Source of the DNA: Candidatus Poribacteria bacterium
Lineage (GTDB): Bacteria; Poribacteria; WGA-4E; WGA-3G
Reading direction: 5' to 3'
NCBI GenBank assembly: GCA_028824125.1
Contig: JAPPES010000142.1
Coordinates: 1-59,343 of the forward strand
Length of the DNA: 59,343 nucleotides
Shown here: positions 38,001 to 45,441 of the stretch, one piece after another
Layout: each line of letters starts with the position of its first letter
Position numbering within the stretch: position 1 is the first letter of the stretch
Program-made: the position numbers and the translations under genes
The notes under the pieces: generated by a model
Database searches by the model: none
Seen by the model: only the letters and a program-made list of their open reading frames with translations
Told to the model about the DNA's origin: nothing

Positions 38001-38078
38001 TCTCTTGTTGTTGCTGGCAGCAATTTATACTTAGGTACAGTATTTGAAGGCATACTGCATTTAACTCTTGAACAATAA
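35076..38078 (+). CDS. Membrane-tethered ECF sigma factor with BNR-type propeller, gene 1
   Basis: 1000 residues. sigma2 at about 20-90 (DFHIAEDITQETFLKAYQKL), sigma4 at about 125-180 (DRTVITLYYLGGMTYEEISR), cytoplasmic linker (EALEHFQISPNLTDNIM), one membrane helix at about 222-240 (AAASSVVLIVLMLGLG), a Gln/Ala-rich linker, then ~660 outside residues with repeated BNR/Asp-box motifs: ASEDDGKDWKI, RSEDRGKTWKDV, RSTDLGNSWEDI, RSTDAGDTWLPP, RSTDAGHSWEKV, KTTDQGKSWNTV, SFDKGNNWVDL, TSDDGKNWHTL. These fold as propellers. I infer a sensor whose sigma domain is controlled in cis. sigma4 type is the GGMTYEE form (shared with gene 3); propeller type is shared with gene 2. GAGG precedes the ATG. Confidence 0.88.
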   Translation: MKNIDVELIQRVLEGDDTAFSTLVRKYQKQVHALAWRKVEDFHIAEDITQETFLKAYQKLPELKEPHSFVSWLYVIATNRCNSWLRKKRLGTQPLEGTNSAELEKATYSSYVIAEKERTVAETQREVVKKLLAKLQESDRTVITLYYLGGMTYEEISRFLGVSVSAIKNRLYRARQRLQKEETMIREALEHFQISPNLTDNIMQEVARLKPAAPSVSKPLMPWIAAASSVVLIVLMLGLGSQYLARFQQPYSLDAQAETTLELVDAPIVQNVDAKPDVQRELGSSDVLGKSDNNGQKPDEILLAAAQAEGEDVSTPKQQWILSEPIYGSLVQGMCATKEKELYAVNFARIYKWQDDKTGWQQISADISEVQDKQIEINSASKVPIAKWGNTLYIVIQNLFLASEDDGKDWKIVHSWTDDYRLPYKLVLTDQAFWVQFNNAVFRSEDRGKTWKDVDVELFQDSNAFIAIQNTVYVGSNTGLYRWNIDRWKRIKLPVPEAILVASVAATKDRLYVMASLGSDSLDDKAAQEGQQRTWWIFRSTDLGNSWEDITPTNAWPIKGLPPDINLVAAGETLLLMGKGLVRSTDAGDTWLPPQTSTTFPMKVSSDIAPVAVNESTFFVTRGGLHRSTDAGHSWEKVRIAQNKMRPVIENLIKFNENRKMQNRHPTLYGIDVLRIVKTTDQGKSWNTVQVEMPMTTPVREDQPWINQLTTTGDVIYARGKSDFPIGELRFYRVSEDGDTLVPIQGIPIFDSRKLSDHLRKSQNLSIKMLQGEFSGATQFFKELLISAPQQQDRLIRRGLNGTFAVSDDTFYMEYNFKLFRWEPGDTAWQDIRQETSIIAWQGLQLAVSGDTVYVGKRDGHLVVSFDKGNNWVDLTPGLPFTVKTFKEILVAGSTVYVATDAGIITSDDGKNWHTLTDAKGTNLIMEQLAVDGTTLYGITKKTDLYILESDTGTWKQTITEIPEGAIMDVTANGTSLVVAGSNLYLGTVFEGILHLTLEQ

Positions 38079-38101
38079 CTATAGTGACATTTATAATTAT
38101 A

Positions 38102-38352
38102 GGGGCATTTTGTAGCACAACCATAGGCGTCAATTTAAGAAAAAACGCGTTTAATCGCAATTCATTGCGCCTCTTGCATTCTGTAGGCGGGGAATGCCTA
38201 AATGGCATTCATACCGTTGATTACGACCTCCTGGTCGCGACCAGGAGGTCGCTCCTACAAGAAAAAATCGGGCGGACAAAGCCCTCCCACAAGAGAGAAT
38301 CTGGTAATTATGTGCTTAAATTGACGCCTATGGGACATTTTGTAGCACAACC
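38102..38352. repeat. Family F miniature element with ~21-bp flanking direct repeats
   Basis: Perfect 17-bp ends ATAGGCGTCAATTTAAG (38123) and CTTAAATTGACGCCTAT (to 38331). Flanks are GGGGCATTTTGTAGCACAACC before (38102-38122) and GGGACATTTTGTAGCACAAC after (38332-38351, next base C), one mismatch in 21. The inside holds GGGGAATGCC, AATGGCATTCATACCGTTGA and CGACCTCCTGGTCGCGACCAG palindromes. Confidence 0.65.
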
Positions 38353-38497
38353 TAAATGAAGATTAAAAAATAAATTGGGTAATTTTGCGAGGTTAGGAAA
38401 CCTCGCCAGCAGGGATGTACGCCTGCTGCTGACGAGGTTTCCTAACCTCGTCCCCTTACCGAAATATTTATTTAAACTTCATACAGGTTGTGCTACA
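38341..38497. repeat. Family C element nested at the centre of a palindrome
   Basis: Element 38356-38482 (ATGAAGATTAAAAAATAAAT...TTTAAACTTCAT, inner hairpin GAGGTTAGGAAACCTCGCC). Its flanks TGTAGCACAACCT and AGGTTGTGCTACA are complementary, so the insertion is at a palindrome centre. No gene between 38079 and 38713. Confidence 0.65.
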
Positions 38498-38624
38498 GTG
38501 TCTGCGGTAGTTTCGGTTTTCTGACCAAACCGATCCTGATGTCCAATTAATTCTAAAGTTACTATAATCACATCAGCACAGCATGTCGTCCTTTTTCCTA
38601 TCTTTCCTCCAAAATCTCTCCTTT

Positions 38625-38672
38625 TGCAGAATTATGCAACCGTTTTGCATCTAACTTGCGTCATTATAGGTT
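38625..38672 (+). promoter_or_regulatory. ECF-type promoter, sigma/BNR gene 2
   Basis: GCAGAATTATGCAACC, 17 nt, CGTCATTATA. The best match among the six to an AAC/CGTC ECF promoter. Confidence 0.62.
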
Positions 38673-38713
38673 GATATGTTAATAATCAAACTATCGCTTT
38701 TTGGAGACACCTG

Positions 38714-41700
38714 ATGAAAAACGATGATGTTGCACTTATCAGACAAATTCTCGCTGGTGATGAAACCGCTTTTGCGGAACTTGTGAAAAAGTACCAAAAA
38801 CAGGTTCACGTACTGGCGTGGCGAAAAATTGGGGATTTCCACATCGCTGAGGATATCACCCAAGATGCTTTCCTGAAAGTGTATCAGAGACTTCACACAC
38901 TGAAAAATCCAAACCAATTTTCTGGGTGGCTCTATGTGATTACGACTAACTTATGCGCCACATGGCTCCGCAAAAATCGGATTCAAACGCAACCGTTGGA
39001 GGACACAGAGATAACGATGGGACAGAGGGATGCTTATTCACAACATGTCGTAGAAGAACGGGCAAACACGGCTGTTGAAACACAACGCGAAGTGGTCAAG
39101 AGACTCCTCGCGAAGCTGAAAGAGAGCGAACGTACCGTGATGGCACTCCACTACCTTGGTGAGATGACGGTTGAAGAGATTAGCAAGTTTTTAGGGGTTT
39201 CTGCAGGGACAATAAAAAGTCGACTGCAACGGGCGCGGAACCGTTTACAAAAGGAGGAAACAATGATTAGAGAGGCACTCGACCATTTCCAAATTTCACC
39301 TAACTTGACTGATAATATCATGCGAGAAGTAGCACGACTTAAACCCGCTGCACCTTCTGTCAGCAAACCGCTTATGCCGTGGATAGCTGCTGCATCAAGT
39401 GTCGTTTTGATTGTTTTTATGCTTGGGTTAGGCAGCCAATACTTAGCGCGTTTCCAAAAACCTTATAGTTTGGATGCGCAAACTGAAACGACGGTTGAAC
39501 TCGTTGACGCGCCTATTGTCCTAAATGTTGACGCGAAGCCAGATATACGTCACCAACTTGGAAATTCAAAGGCACTTGGTGAAAACGAAAGTAGCGGTCA
39601 AAAACCGAATGAGGTCCTATTGGCTGCTGCAGAGACGGAAGGGGAAGACGTTCCTGCACCTAAACAACAGTGGATTCAATCTGAACCCATCATTGGAAGT
39701 GCGATAGAAGGTTTATTTGCAACCGAAGAGGGAGAACTTTACACTGTACATGATGCACACATATACAAATGGCAAGAAGGTAGAACGGAATGGGAACAAG
39801 TGAGTGGTGACATCAGAGACTATCATGATGAACTAACTAAAATTGATGGTTTAAATAAAGTTCCTATTGCAGAGTGGAACAATACACTATATATTGTTTT
39901 AGAAAATTTATTCTTGGCTTCAAAAGATGATGGCAAGACATGGAAAATAGTTCATTCATGGACAGACGGTGCGCGTATGCCGTACGAATTGGTCCTAACA
40001 GAACAAGTGTTTTGGATCAAATTTTACAACAGTACTTACCGTTCTGAGGATAAAGGTAAAACATGGAAGAATGTTACCGACGAATTGCCTGAGGGTTACA
40101 TCTTTTTAAAAGCAGCACAAAACATGGTATTTACTGGCTCATATACTGGGTTCTATCGCTGGAATGCTGGCAGCTGGGAACGTTTAGAACTCCCCGTGCC
40201 TGAAGCAATAATGATCACTTCAGCCGCAGCTACTAAAGATCGTCTATATGTAATGGCATCATTAGGTTTTGACTTTTTTGATGATAAAGCAGTACGGGAG
40301 GGGCGGCAGCGGACTTGGTGGATATTCCGCTCAACTGATTTAGGGAATTCATGGGAGGATATTACACCGACAAATGCATGGTCCCTAAAAGGGTGGCCAC
40401 CTGATATCAAACTGGTTGCTGCTGGTGAAACACTTCTGCTGATGGAACGGGGGATAGTGCGCTCTACCGATGGAGGAGATACCTGGATGCCGCCACAAAC
40501 CCCTTCCGTTCTCCCGATGAAGCTACTCGGTTTTTTACCCCCTGCGGTATTAAACGAAGATGTTTTTTATGTCAATTCCAATAAAGGTCTTCATCGTTCA
40601 ACTGATGGCGGCAAATCATGGAAAAAAGTAAAAATCACTCAGGATAAGACAAGAAGGTTATTTTTAGAGAACTTAATTACATATAATGAGAGCGAAAAAG
40701 CGCAAAACATGTTGTCGACTCTCTACGCGATAGCTGGACTTGGGATAGTAAAAACTACTGACATGGGTAAGTCTTGGAAGACAGTTCAGGTAGAAATACC
40801 TATGACAACTCCTATAAGAGAAGACCCACCATGGATTATGCAAATAATCCGATCCGATGGTGTTCTCTTTGCCAAAGGTAGTAGTCATTATCCAATCGGA
40901 GAATTGCGTTTCTATCGCGTATCTGAAGATGGCAACAAGTTAGTCCCTATTAAAGGCATGCCTACCTTCGACTCGATGGAATTAAAAGACTATTTGCGTA
41001 AGTCTCAAAATCTCTCTATTGAAGCGTTGCAAGAAGAATTTTCGGGAGCGACTCAATTCTTCAAAGAGTTGCTCCAAGCAACTCCTCAACAGCAGGAGAC
41101 ACTCATCCGAAATGGGTTTCGGGGGCAGTTTGCAGTCAGTAATAATACGTTTTATATGGAATACAATTATAAACTCTTCCGATTGGAACCGGGTGATACC
41201 GAATGGCAAGACATCAGGCAAGAAGAAACTTCACAGGGAAAAGGGGGAAATTTCAAACTTGCAGTTTCAAGTGATACAGTCTACGTCGGAAAACGCGATG
41301 GACACCTTGTTGTATCGTTTGATAAGGGAGATAATTGGATTGATCTCACCCCAGCGCTGCCGTTTCCTGTTAGAAATTACAAACAGATTTTAGTTGCTGG
41401 GTCTTCCGTTTATGTAGCAACAAACGCAGGGATCATTAAATCAGATGATGGGAGAAATTGGCGTACTATTACCGATTCAGATGATAGAAATCTCATTATG
41501 GAACGCTTAGCTGTTGGTGGCACAACGCTTTATGGAATTACGCAAAAAACAGGTGTCTATCGCTTAGGAAGTGATAGCAGTGCTTGGGAACAGATTATCA
41601 CAGAGATACCGGAAAGCGCAACTGTGAATATTACGGCAAACGGAACTTCTCTCGCTGTTGCTGGCAGCACTATATACCTTGGCACCCAATTCGATGGCAT

Positions 41701-41725
41701 GCTCCATTTTACTCTTGAAGAATGA
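38714..41725 (+). CDS. Membrane-tethered ECF sigma factor with BNR-type propeller, gene 2
   Basis: 1003 residues with the same domain order as gene 1. sigma4 belongs to another type (GEMTVEEISKFLGVSAGTIK), closest to the WD40-fused gene at 10.4 kb, while the propeller is closest to gene 1 (HIYKWQEGRTEWEQVSGDI; ENLFLASKDDGKTWKIV). Membrane helix AAASSVVLIVFMLGLG. BNR motifs include RSEDKGKTWKNV, RSTDLGNSWEDI, RSTDGGDTWMPP, RSTDGGKSWKKV, KTTDMGKSWKTV, SFDKGDNWIDL and KSDDGRNWRTI. The linker after the helix is nearly identical in DNA to gene 4. GGAGA precedes the ATG. Confidence 0.88.
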   Translation: MKNDDVALIRQILAGDETAFAELVKKYQKQVHVLAWRKIGDFHIAEDITQDAFLKVYQRLHTLKNPNQFSGWLYVITTNLCATWLRKNRIQTQPLEDTEITMGQRDAYSQHVVEERANTAVETQREVVKRLLAKLKESERTVMALHYLGEMTVEEISKFLGVSAGTIKSRLQRARNRLQKEETMIREALDHFQISPNLTDNIMREVARLKPAAPSVSKPLMPWIAAASSVVLIVFMLGLGSQYLARFQKPYSLDAQTETTVELVDAPIVLNVDAKPDIRHQLGNSKALGENESSGQKPNEVLLAAAETEGEDVPAPKQQWIQSEPIIGSAIEGLFATEEGELYTVHDAHIYKWQEGRTEWEQVSGDIRDYHDELTKIDGLNKVPIAEWNNTLYIVLENLFLASKDDGKTWKIVHSWTDGARMPYELVLTEQVFWIKFYNSTYRSEDKGKTWKNVTDELPEGYIFLKAAQNMVFTGSYTGFYRWNAGSWERLELPVPEAIMITSAAATKDRLYVMASLGFDFFDDKAVREGRQRTWWIFRSTDLGNSWEDITPTNAWSLKGWPPDIKLVAAGETLLLMERGIVRSTDGGDTWMPPQTPSVLPMKLLGFLPPAVLNEDVFYVNSNKGLHRSTDGGKSWKKVKITQDKTRRLFLENLITYNESEKAQNMLSTLYAIAGLGIVKTTDMGKSWKTVQVEIPMTTPIREDPPWIMQIIRSDGVLFAKGSSHYPIGELRFYRVSEDGNKLVPIKGMPTFDSMELKDYLRKSQNLSIEALQEEFSGATQFFKELLQATPQQQETLIRNGFRGQFAVSNNTFYMEYNYKLFRLEPGDTEWQDIRQEETSQGKGGNFKLAVSSDTVYVGKRDGHLVVSFDKGDNWIDLTPALPFPVRNYKQILVAGSSVYVATNAGIIKSDDGRNWRTITDSDDRNLIMERLAVGGTTLYGITQKTGVYRLGSDSSAWEQIITEIPESATVNITANGTSLAVAGSTIYLGTQFDGMLHFTLEE

Positions 41726-42000
41726 TCTACCTTTTCTAATAGGTATCCAATGCAACCAATCTCTTCCTATATCCTAAATGTTGAAGACGCTAACAACGGA
41801 GTATAGTGAAGCATATAATTATTTGGACATTTTGTAGCACAAACTGTTAGTTTGATGCTCAACACCCCTGGTAGGTTCGGTTTCCTAACCGAACATAATG
41901 TCCAATTAATTCTAAAACCTACCATATTTATACAAATATGAAAAAAGAGAGGATAATGGTATAATAATTGAACATTATCCTCTCTTTCCTCTTTTTTGAA
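41726..42000. other. Gap between sigma/BNR genes 2 and 3
   Basis: Contains TTGTAGCACAAACTGTTAG (family D word) and GGTTCGGTTTCCTAACCGAA palindrome, then the strong hairpin listed separately. No gene. Confidence 0.5.
41944..41997 (+). terminator. 15-bp-stem intrinsic terminator
   Basis: AAAGAGAGGATAATG (41944-41958) pairs perfectly with CATTATCCTCTCTTT (41973-41987), followed by CCTCTTTTTT. It separates genes 2 and 3 immediately before the gene 3 promoter, so each sigma gene is probably transcribed alone. Confidence 0.8.
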
Positions 42001-42045
42001 AAAACTTGAGACTTTTTCACTTCATCTTGAGTCATTATATATTGA
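42001..42045 (+). promoter_or_regulatory. ECF-type promoter, sigma/BNR gene 3 (variant)
   Basis: CTTGAGACTTTTTCACTTCA, with AGTCATTATATATTGATG 17 nt after GAGAC. The upstream CAGAATTATG is absent and CGTC is AGTC, so it is the most diverged of the six. Confidence 0.45.
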
Positions 42046-42081
42046 TGTGAAATGATAAATTCCCTTTTTCAGAGGTTTTCA

Positions 42082-45000
42082 ATGAAAAATGCAGATGTTG
42101 AACTCATCCAACGTGTCCTTGATGGTGATGATACTGCGTTTTCCGAACTGGTTAACAAATACCATAAATCTGTTCACGCGCTTGCATGGCGGAAGGTTCA
42201 AGACTTCCACATTGCAGAAGATATCACACAGGAAACATTCCTAAAGGCATATCAAAGATTGTCATCGCTGAAGGAACCACATTCGTTTGCAAGTTGGCTT
42301 TATGTGATAGCAACGAACCATTGCAAGACATGGCTTAGTAAGAAACGTTTGCGGACTCAGTCTTTGGAAGATACCGATAGTGCAGAGTTAGAAAAAGCGG
42401 CCTATTCCAGCTATGTTAGTGCAGAAAACGAGCGTGCATCAGTAGAAGCGCAGCGCGAAGTTGTCAAGAAGTTACTTGCAAAGTTGCAAGAGAGTGACCG
42501 CACAGTCATCACGCTTTACTACCTCGGGGGAATGACGTATGAAGAGATAAGCAGGTTTTTAGGTGTATCGGTCAGTGCGATTAAGAATCGACTCTACCGT
42601 GCACGCCAGCATTTAAAAAAGGAGGAACCCATGATAAGAGAAGCTTTAGAGAATTACCAAATCACACCCCATCTCACTGAGAACGTTATGCAAGGAATTT
42701 CTCGTCTTAAACCTACGCCTTCCGCCAGCAAACCGCTTGTGCCTTGGGCAATTGCTGCTTCAAGCGCTATCTTAATTATGTGGATGCTTGGTATAGGTGG
42801 TAAACACTTAGTGCATTTTCAGCAACCTTATAGTTTGGATGCAAAAGCAGAAACAACGGTTGAGCTCGTTGATGTACCGATCGTACTAAATCTTGATACA
42901 GAACCAGATGTTAGAAATCAACTTAGCAATTCAAATGCGTTAGGTATAAGTGAGAACGACGGTCAGAAACCAGATGAAGTTTTATTGGCTGCCGCAGAAA
43001 CCGAAGAAGAGGACAAGGTATCCGTTCCCAAACAGGAGTGGATTCAGTCTGAACCTATCAGAGGGAGTAGGGTTACGAATTTCCACGCGATACCTGAAGG
43101 TGATCTCTATGTGTACAATTTTGATAGTGGTATCTACAAATTGCCAGCCAATGGAACGATCTGGCAATCTATCTCAGAAGACATGCAATTGGATACCAGT
43201 TGGAGGATCAGTCCTACAATTTCAAAGTGGAACAACACTCTTTACCTTTTACCGTCTAACAAACTCTTCGCTTCAAAAGATGAAGGTAAGACATGGGATT
43301 TACTTTACTCATGGGAAAAGGAAAGTAATGCGACAGAATTTGTACAAATGCAACAAGCACTTTATATTGCATTTGAAAATGGGATTTTTAAATCAGAAGA
43401 TTCTGGCAAGACTTGGAAATCAATACACGATGAGAAAATAAAGTATATTGAATCGTTATTCAAAATCCAAGACACATTATTTGTAAGAACCTACAGAAAA
43501 CTCTACCGTTTGGAGGACGATAAATGGCAACCCATAGAATTTCCTGTCCCAGTCAGAAGAATTATTTCTGTTGCAGTTTCTGAAGAAAAACTTTATGTTT
43601 TGATATTTTTTAATTGGGAAGAAGCAAATGTAGACATAGAAAAAATGGAGCAGGGACTGGTGCGTGGTTGGTGGATATACCGTTCAACTGACCTTGGCAA
43701 TTCATGGAAAGATATTACACCAACAAACGCTTGGAACATAAAAGGATGGCCACCCGATGCAAAGATGATTGCAATTGGTGATACACTTCTGGTAATGGAA
43801 CGGGGTATGGTACGTTCTACCAATGGTGGGGACACATGGATGCCACCACAACTACCAAACACATCACCGTTAATGCGAAGTGAAAACCATGCTGTAGCGT
43901 TAAATGAAAACACCTTCTATGTCGGCAGCGATGACGGTCTCTATCGTTCTACTGATGGTGGTAAGTCATGGGACATGGTAAGAATCACTCAGGATACGGA
44001 CAGGCGGGTATTGTACAATCTTACCACTTCTAAGAAAAACGAAAAAGAGCAAGAAAAGACGCCGACTCTCTACGGAATAGCTGAACTCGGAAAAATAGCA
44101 AAAACTGCCGACAATGGTAAGTCGTGGAAGGACGTTCAAGTTGATATACCAATGACAAAACAACTGACTGAACCCCTACCAACCCTTATACAGATTATTC
44201 AATCTGAAAATGTGATCTATGCAAAAGGCGGATCTATTGGTGGAGGAAAGATAAGACACTACAGAGTGTCTAAAGATGGAAACACTTTAGTCCCTATGCA
44301 AGATATGCCAACTTTCGACTCATTTAAATTGAGAGTGCATTTGTATGAGACACAAAACCTTTCTATTGAAACGTTGCAAAGAGATTTTTCTGGTGCGACC
44401 CAATTCTTCCAACAGATGCTCCAGTTCCCCCCTCAACAGCGAATTAAACTTGAAGAACTTGGATTACTTGGCCCCTTTGCAGTTAGTGCTGACACATTCT
44501 ATACGGAATATAACTTTAAACTTTTTAGATGGGAACCTGGTAGTACTGAATGGCACGAGATAGGTCAGGAAGAAACCGCTGAATTGTCTGTGGACATATT
44601 TAAGCCACACTTCATAATTCCCAAACTTGCAGCTTTAGGTGACACTGTCTATTACGGAAAACGCGATGGACACCTTGTTGTATCGTTTGATAGAGGTAAT
44701 AATTGGGTAGATCTCACACCGGGTTTACCGTTTCAAGTTAAAGTTTTTGAAGATATTGTGTTTGTGGGTACTACAGTTTATGTAGCAACGGATGCAGGTA
44801 TTATTACATCAGATAATGGGAGAAATTGGCAGGCCGTCACTGATTCTGATGGAACGAATCTTATCATGGAGCATTTAGCTACCGATGGAACGACACTTTA
44901 CGGAATTACCAAAATGACACATGTATTTCAAAGGAATGCTATATTTCGTTTGGAAAACGGCACTTGGAATCAAATTGTTACCAGTATACCAGACACATTC

Positions 45001-45099
45001 GAAATGAGGGATATCATAACATCTCTCGCTGTTGCTGGAAACACATTATATGTAAGCACTGAAAGAAACGGTATGCTTCATTTTACTCTTGAAGAATAA
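42082..45099 (+). CDS. Membrane-tethered ECF sigma factor with BNR-type propeller, gene 3
   Basis: 1005 residues from the ATG at 42082 (MKNADVELIQRVL) after CAGAGG. sigma4 is of the gene 1 type (GGMTYEEISRFLGVSVSAIK) and sigma2 also resembles gene 1, whereas the propeller is of the gene 4 type (IYKLPANGTIWQSIS; NKLFASKDEGKTWDLL). The membrane region (AIAASSAILIMWMLGIGG) is the most diverged of the five. BNR motifs: KSEDSGKTWKSI, RSTDLGNSWKDI, RSTNGGDTWMPP, RSTDGGKSWDMV, KTADNGKSWKDV, SFDRGNNWVDL, TSDNGRNWQAV. Confidence 0.88.
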   Translation: MKNADVELIQRVLDGDDTAFSELVNKYHKSVHALAWRKVQDFHIAEDITQETFLKAYQRLSSLKEPHSFASWLYVIATNHCKTWLSKKRLRTQSLEDTDSAELEKAAYSSYVSAENERASVEAQREVVKKLLAKLQESDRTVITLYYLGGMTYEEISRFLGVSVSAIKNRLYRARQHLKKEEPMIREALENYQITPHLTENVMQGISRLKPTPSASKPLVPWAIAASSAILIMWMLGIGGKHLVHFQQPYSLDAKAETTVELVDVPIVLNLDTEPDVRNQLSNSNALGISENDGQKPDEVLLAAAETEEEDKVSVPKQEWIQSEPIRGSRVTNFHAIPEGDLYVYNFDSGIYKLPANGTIWQSISEDMQLDTSWRISPTISKWNNTLYLLPSNKLFASKDEGKTWDLLYSWEKESNATEFVQMQQALYIAFENGIFKSEDSGKTWKSIHDEKIKYIESLFKIQDTLFVRTYRKLYRLEDDKWQPIEFPVPVRRIISVAVSEEKLYVLIFFNWEEANVDIEKMEQGLVRGWWIYRSTDLGNSWKDITPTNAWNIKGWPPDAKMIAIGDTLLVMERGMVRSTNGGDTWMPPQLPNTSPLMRSENHAVALNENTFYVGSDDGLYRSTDGGKSWDMVRITQDTDRRVLYNLTTSKKNEKEQEKTPTLYGIAELGKIAKTADNGKSWKDVQVDIPMTKQLTEPLPTLIQIIQSENVIYAKGGSIGGGKIRHYRVSKDGNTLVPMQDMPTFDSFKLRVHLYETQNLSIETLQRDFSGATQFFQQMLQFPPQQRIKLEELGLLGPFAVSADTFYTEYNFKLFRWEPGSTEWHEIGQEETAELSVDIFKPHFIIPKLAALGDTVYYGKRDGHLVVSFDRGNNWVDLTPGLPFQVKVFEDIVFVGTTVYVATDAGIITSDNGRNWQAVTDSDGTNLIMEHLATDGTTLYGITKMTHVFQRNAIFRLENGTWNQIVTSIPDTFEMRDIITSLAVAGNTLYVSTERNGMLHFTLEE

Positions 45100-45146
45100 T
45101 GTATAAAACGCATAATCACCGCAAACCCGCCTGTAGGCGCGCTTAC

Positions 45147-45257
45147 ATGAAGATTAAAAAATAAATTGGGTAATTTGGCGAGGTTAAGAAACTTCGCCAG
45201 CAAAAGAGTACACCTGCATTGAACAAAAAATTACCGAATTAATAACTTAATCTTCAT
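45147..45257. repeat. Family C element inserted in a hairpin whose empty form is at 48475
   Basis: Ends ATGAAGATTAAAAAATAAAT and ATTAATAACTTAATCTTCAT. Flanks GTAGGCGCGCTT and AAGCGCGCCTAC are the two arms of a palindrome that is intact, with a single central base, upstream of gene 5 (GTAGGCGCGCTTT-G-AAAGCGCGCCTAC, 48475-48501). Confidence 0.72.
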
Positions 45258-45313
45258 ATAAGCGCGCCTACAAGTAAATTTACACAAGTTTGTTTGCCAA
45301 CAAACCTCACGCC

Positions 45314-45341
45314 TTGACAAACCTACCCGATTTGGTAAAAT
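45314..45341 (+). promoter_or_regulatory. sigma70-type promoter upstream of sigma/BNR gene 4
   Basis: TTGACA, 16 nt, TAAAAT. Conserved at 48559-48586 before gene 5. It lies just ahead of the ECF-type site, so two promoters in series are likely. Confidence 0.65.
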
Positions 45342-45379
45342 AGTATTTCACTGTTTCCAACCATCCAATTTGCAAATAT

Positions 45380-45425
45380 GCAGAATTATGCACCAGTTTC
45401 CTCCTGACGTGCGTCACTATAGAGC
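45380..45425 (+). promoter_or_regulatory. ECF-type promoter, sigma/BNR gene 4
   Basis: GCAGAATTATGCACC, 17 nt, CGTCACTATA. Nearly the same sequence is present before gene 5. Confidence 0.58.
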
Positions 45426-45441
45426 GATCGGAGGTAATTCC

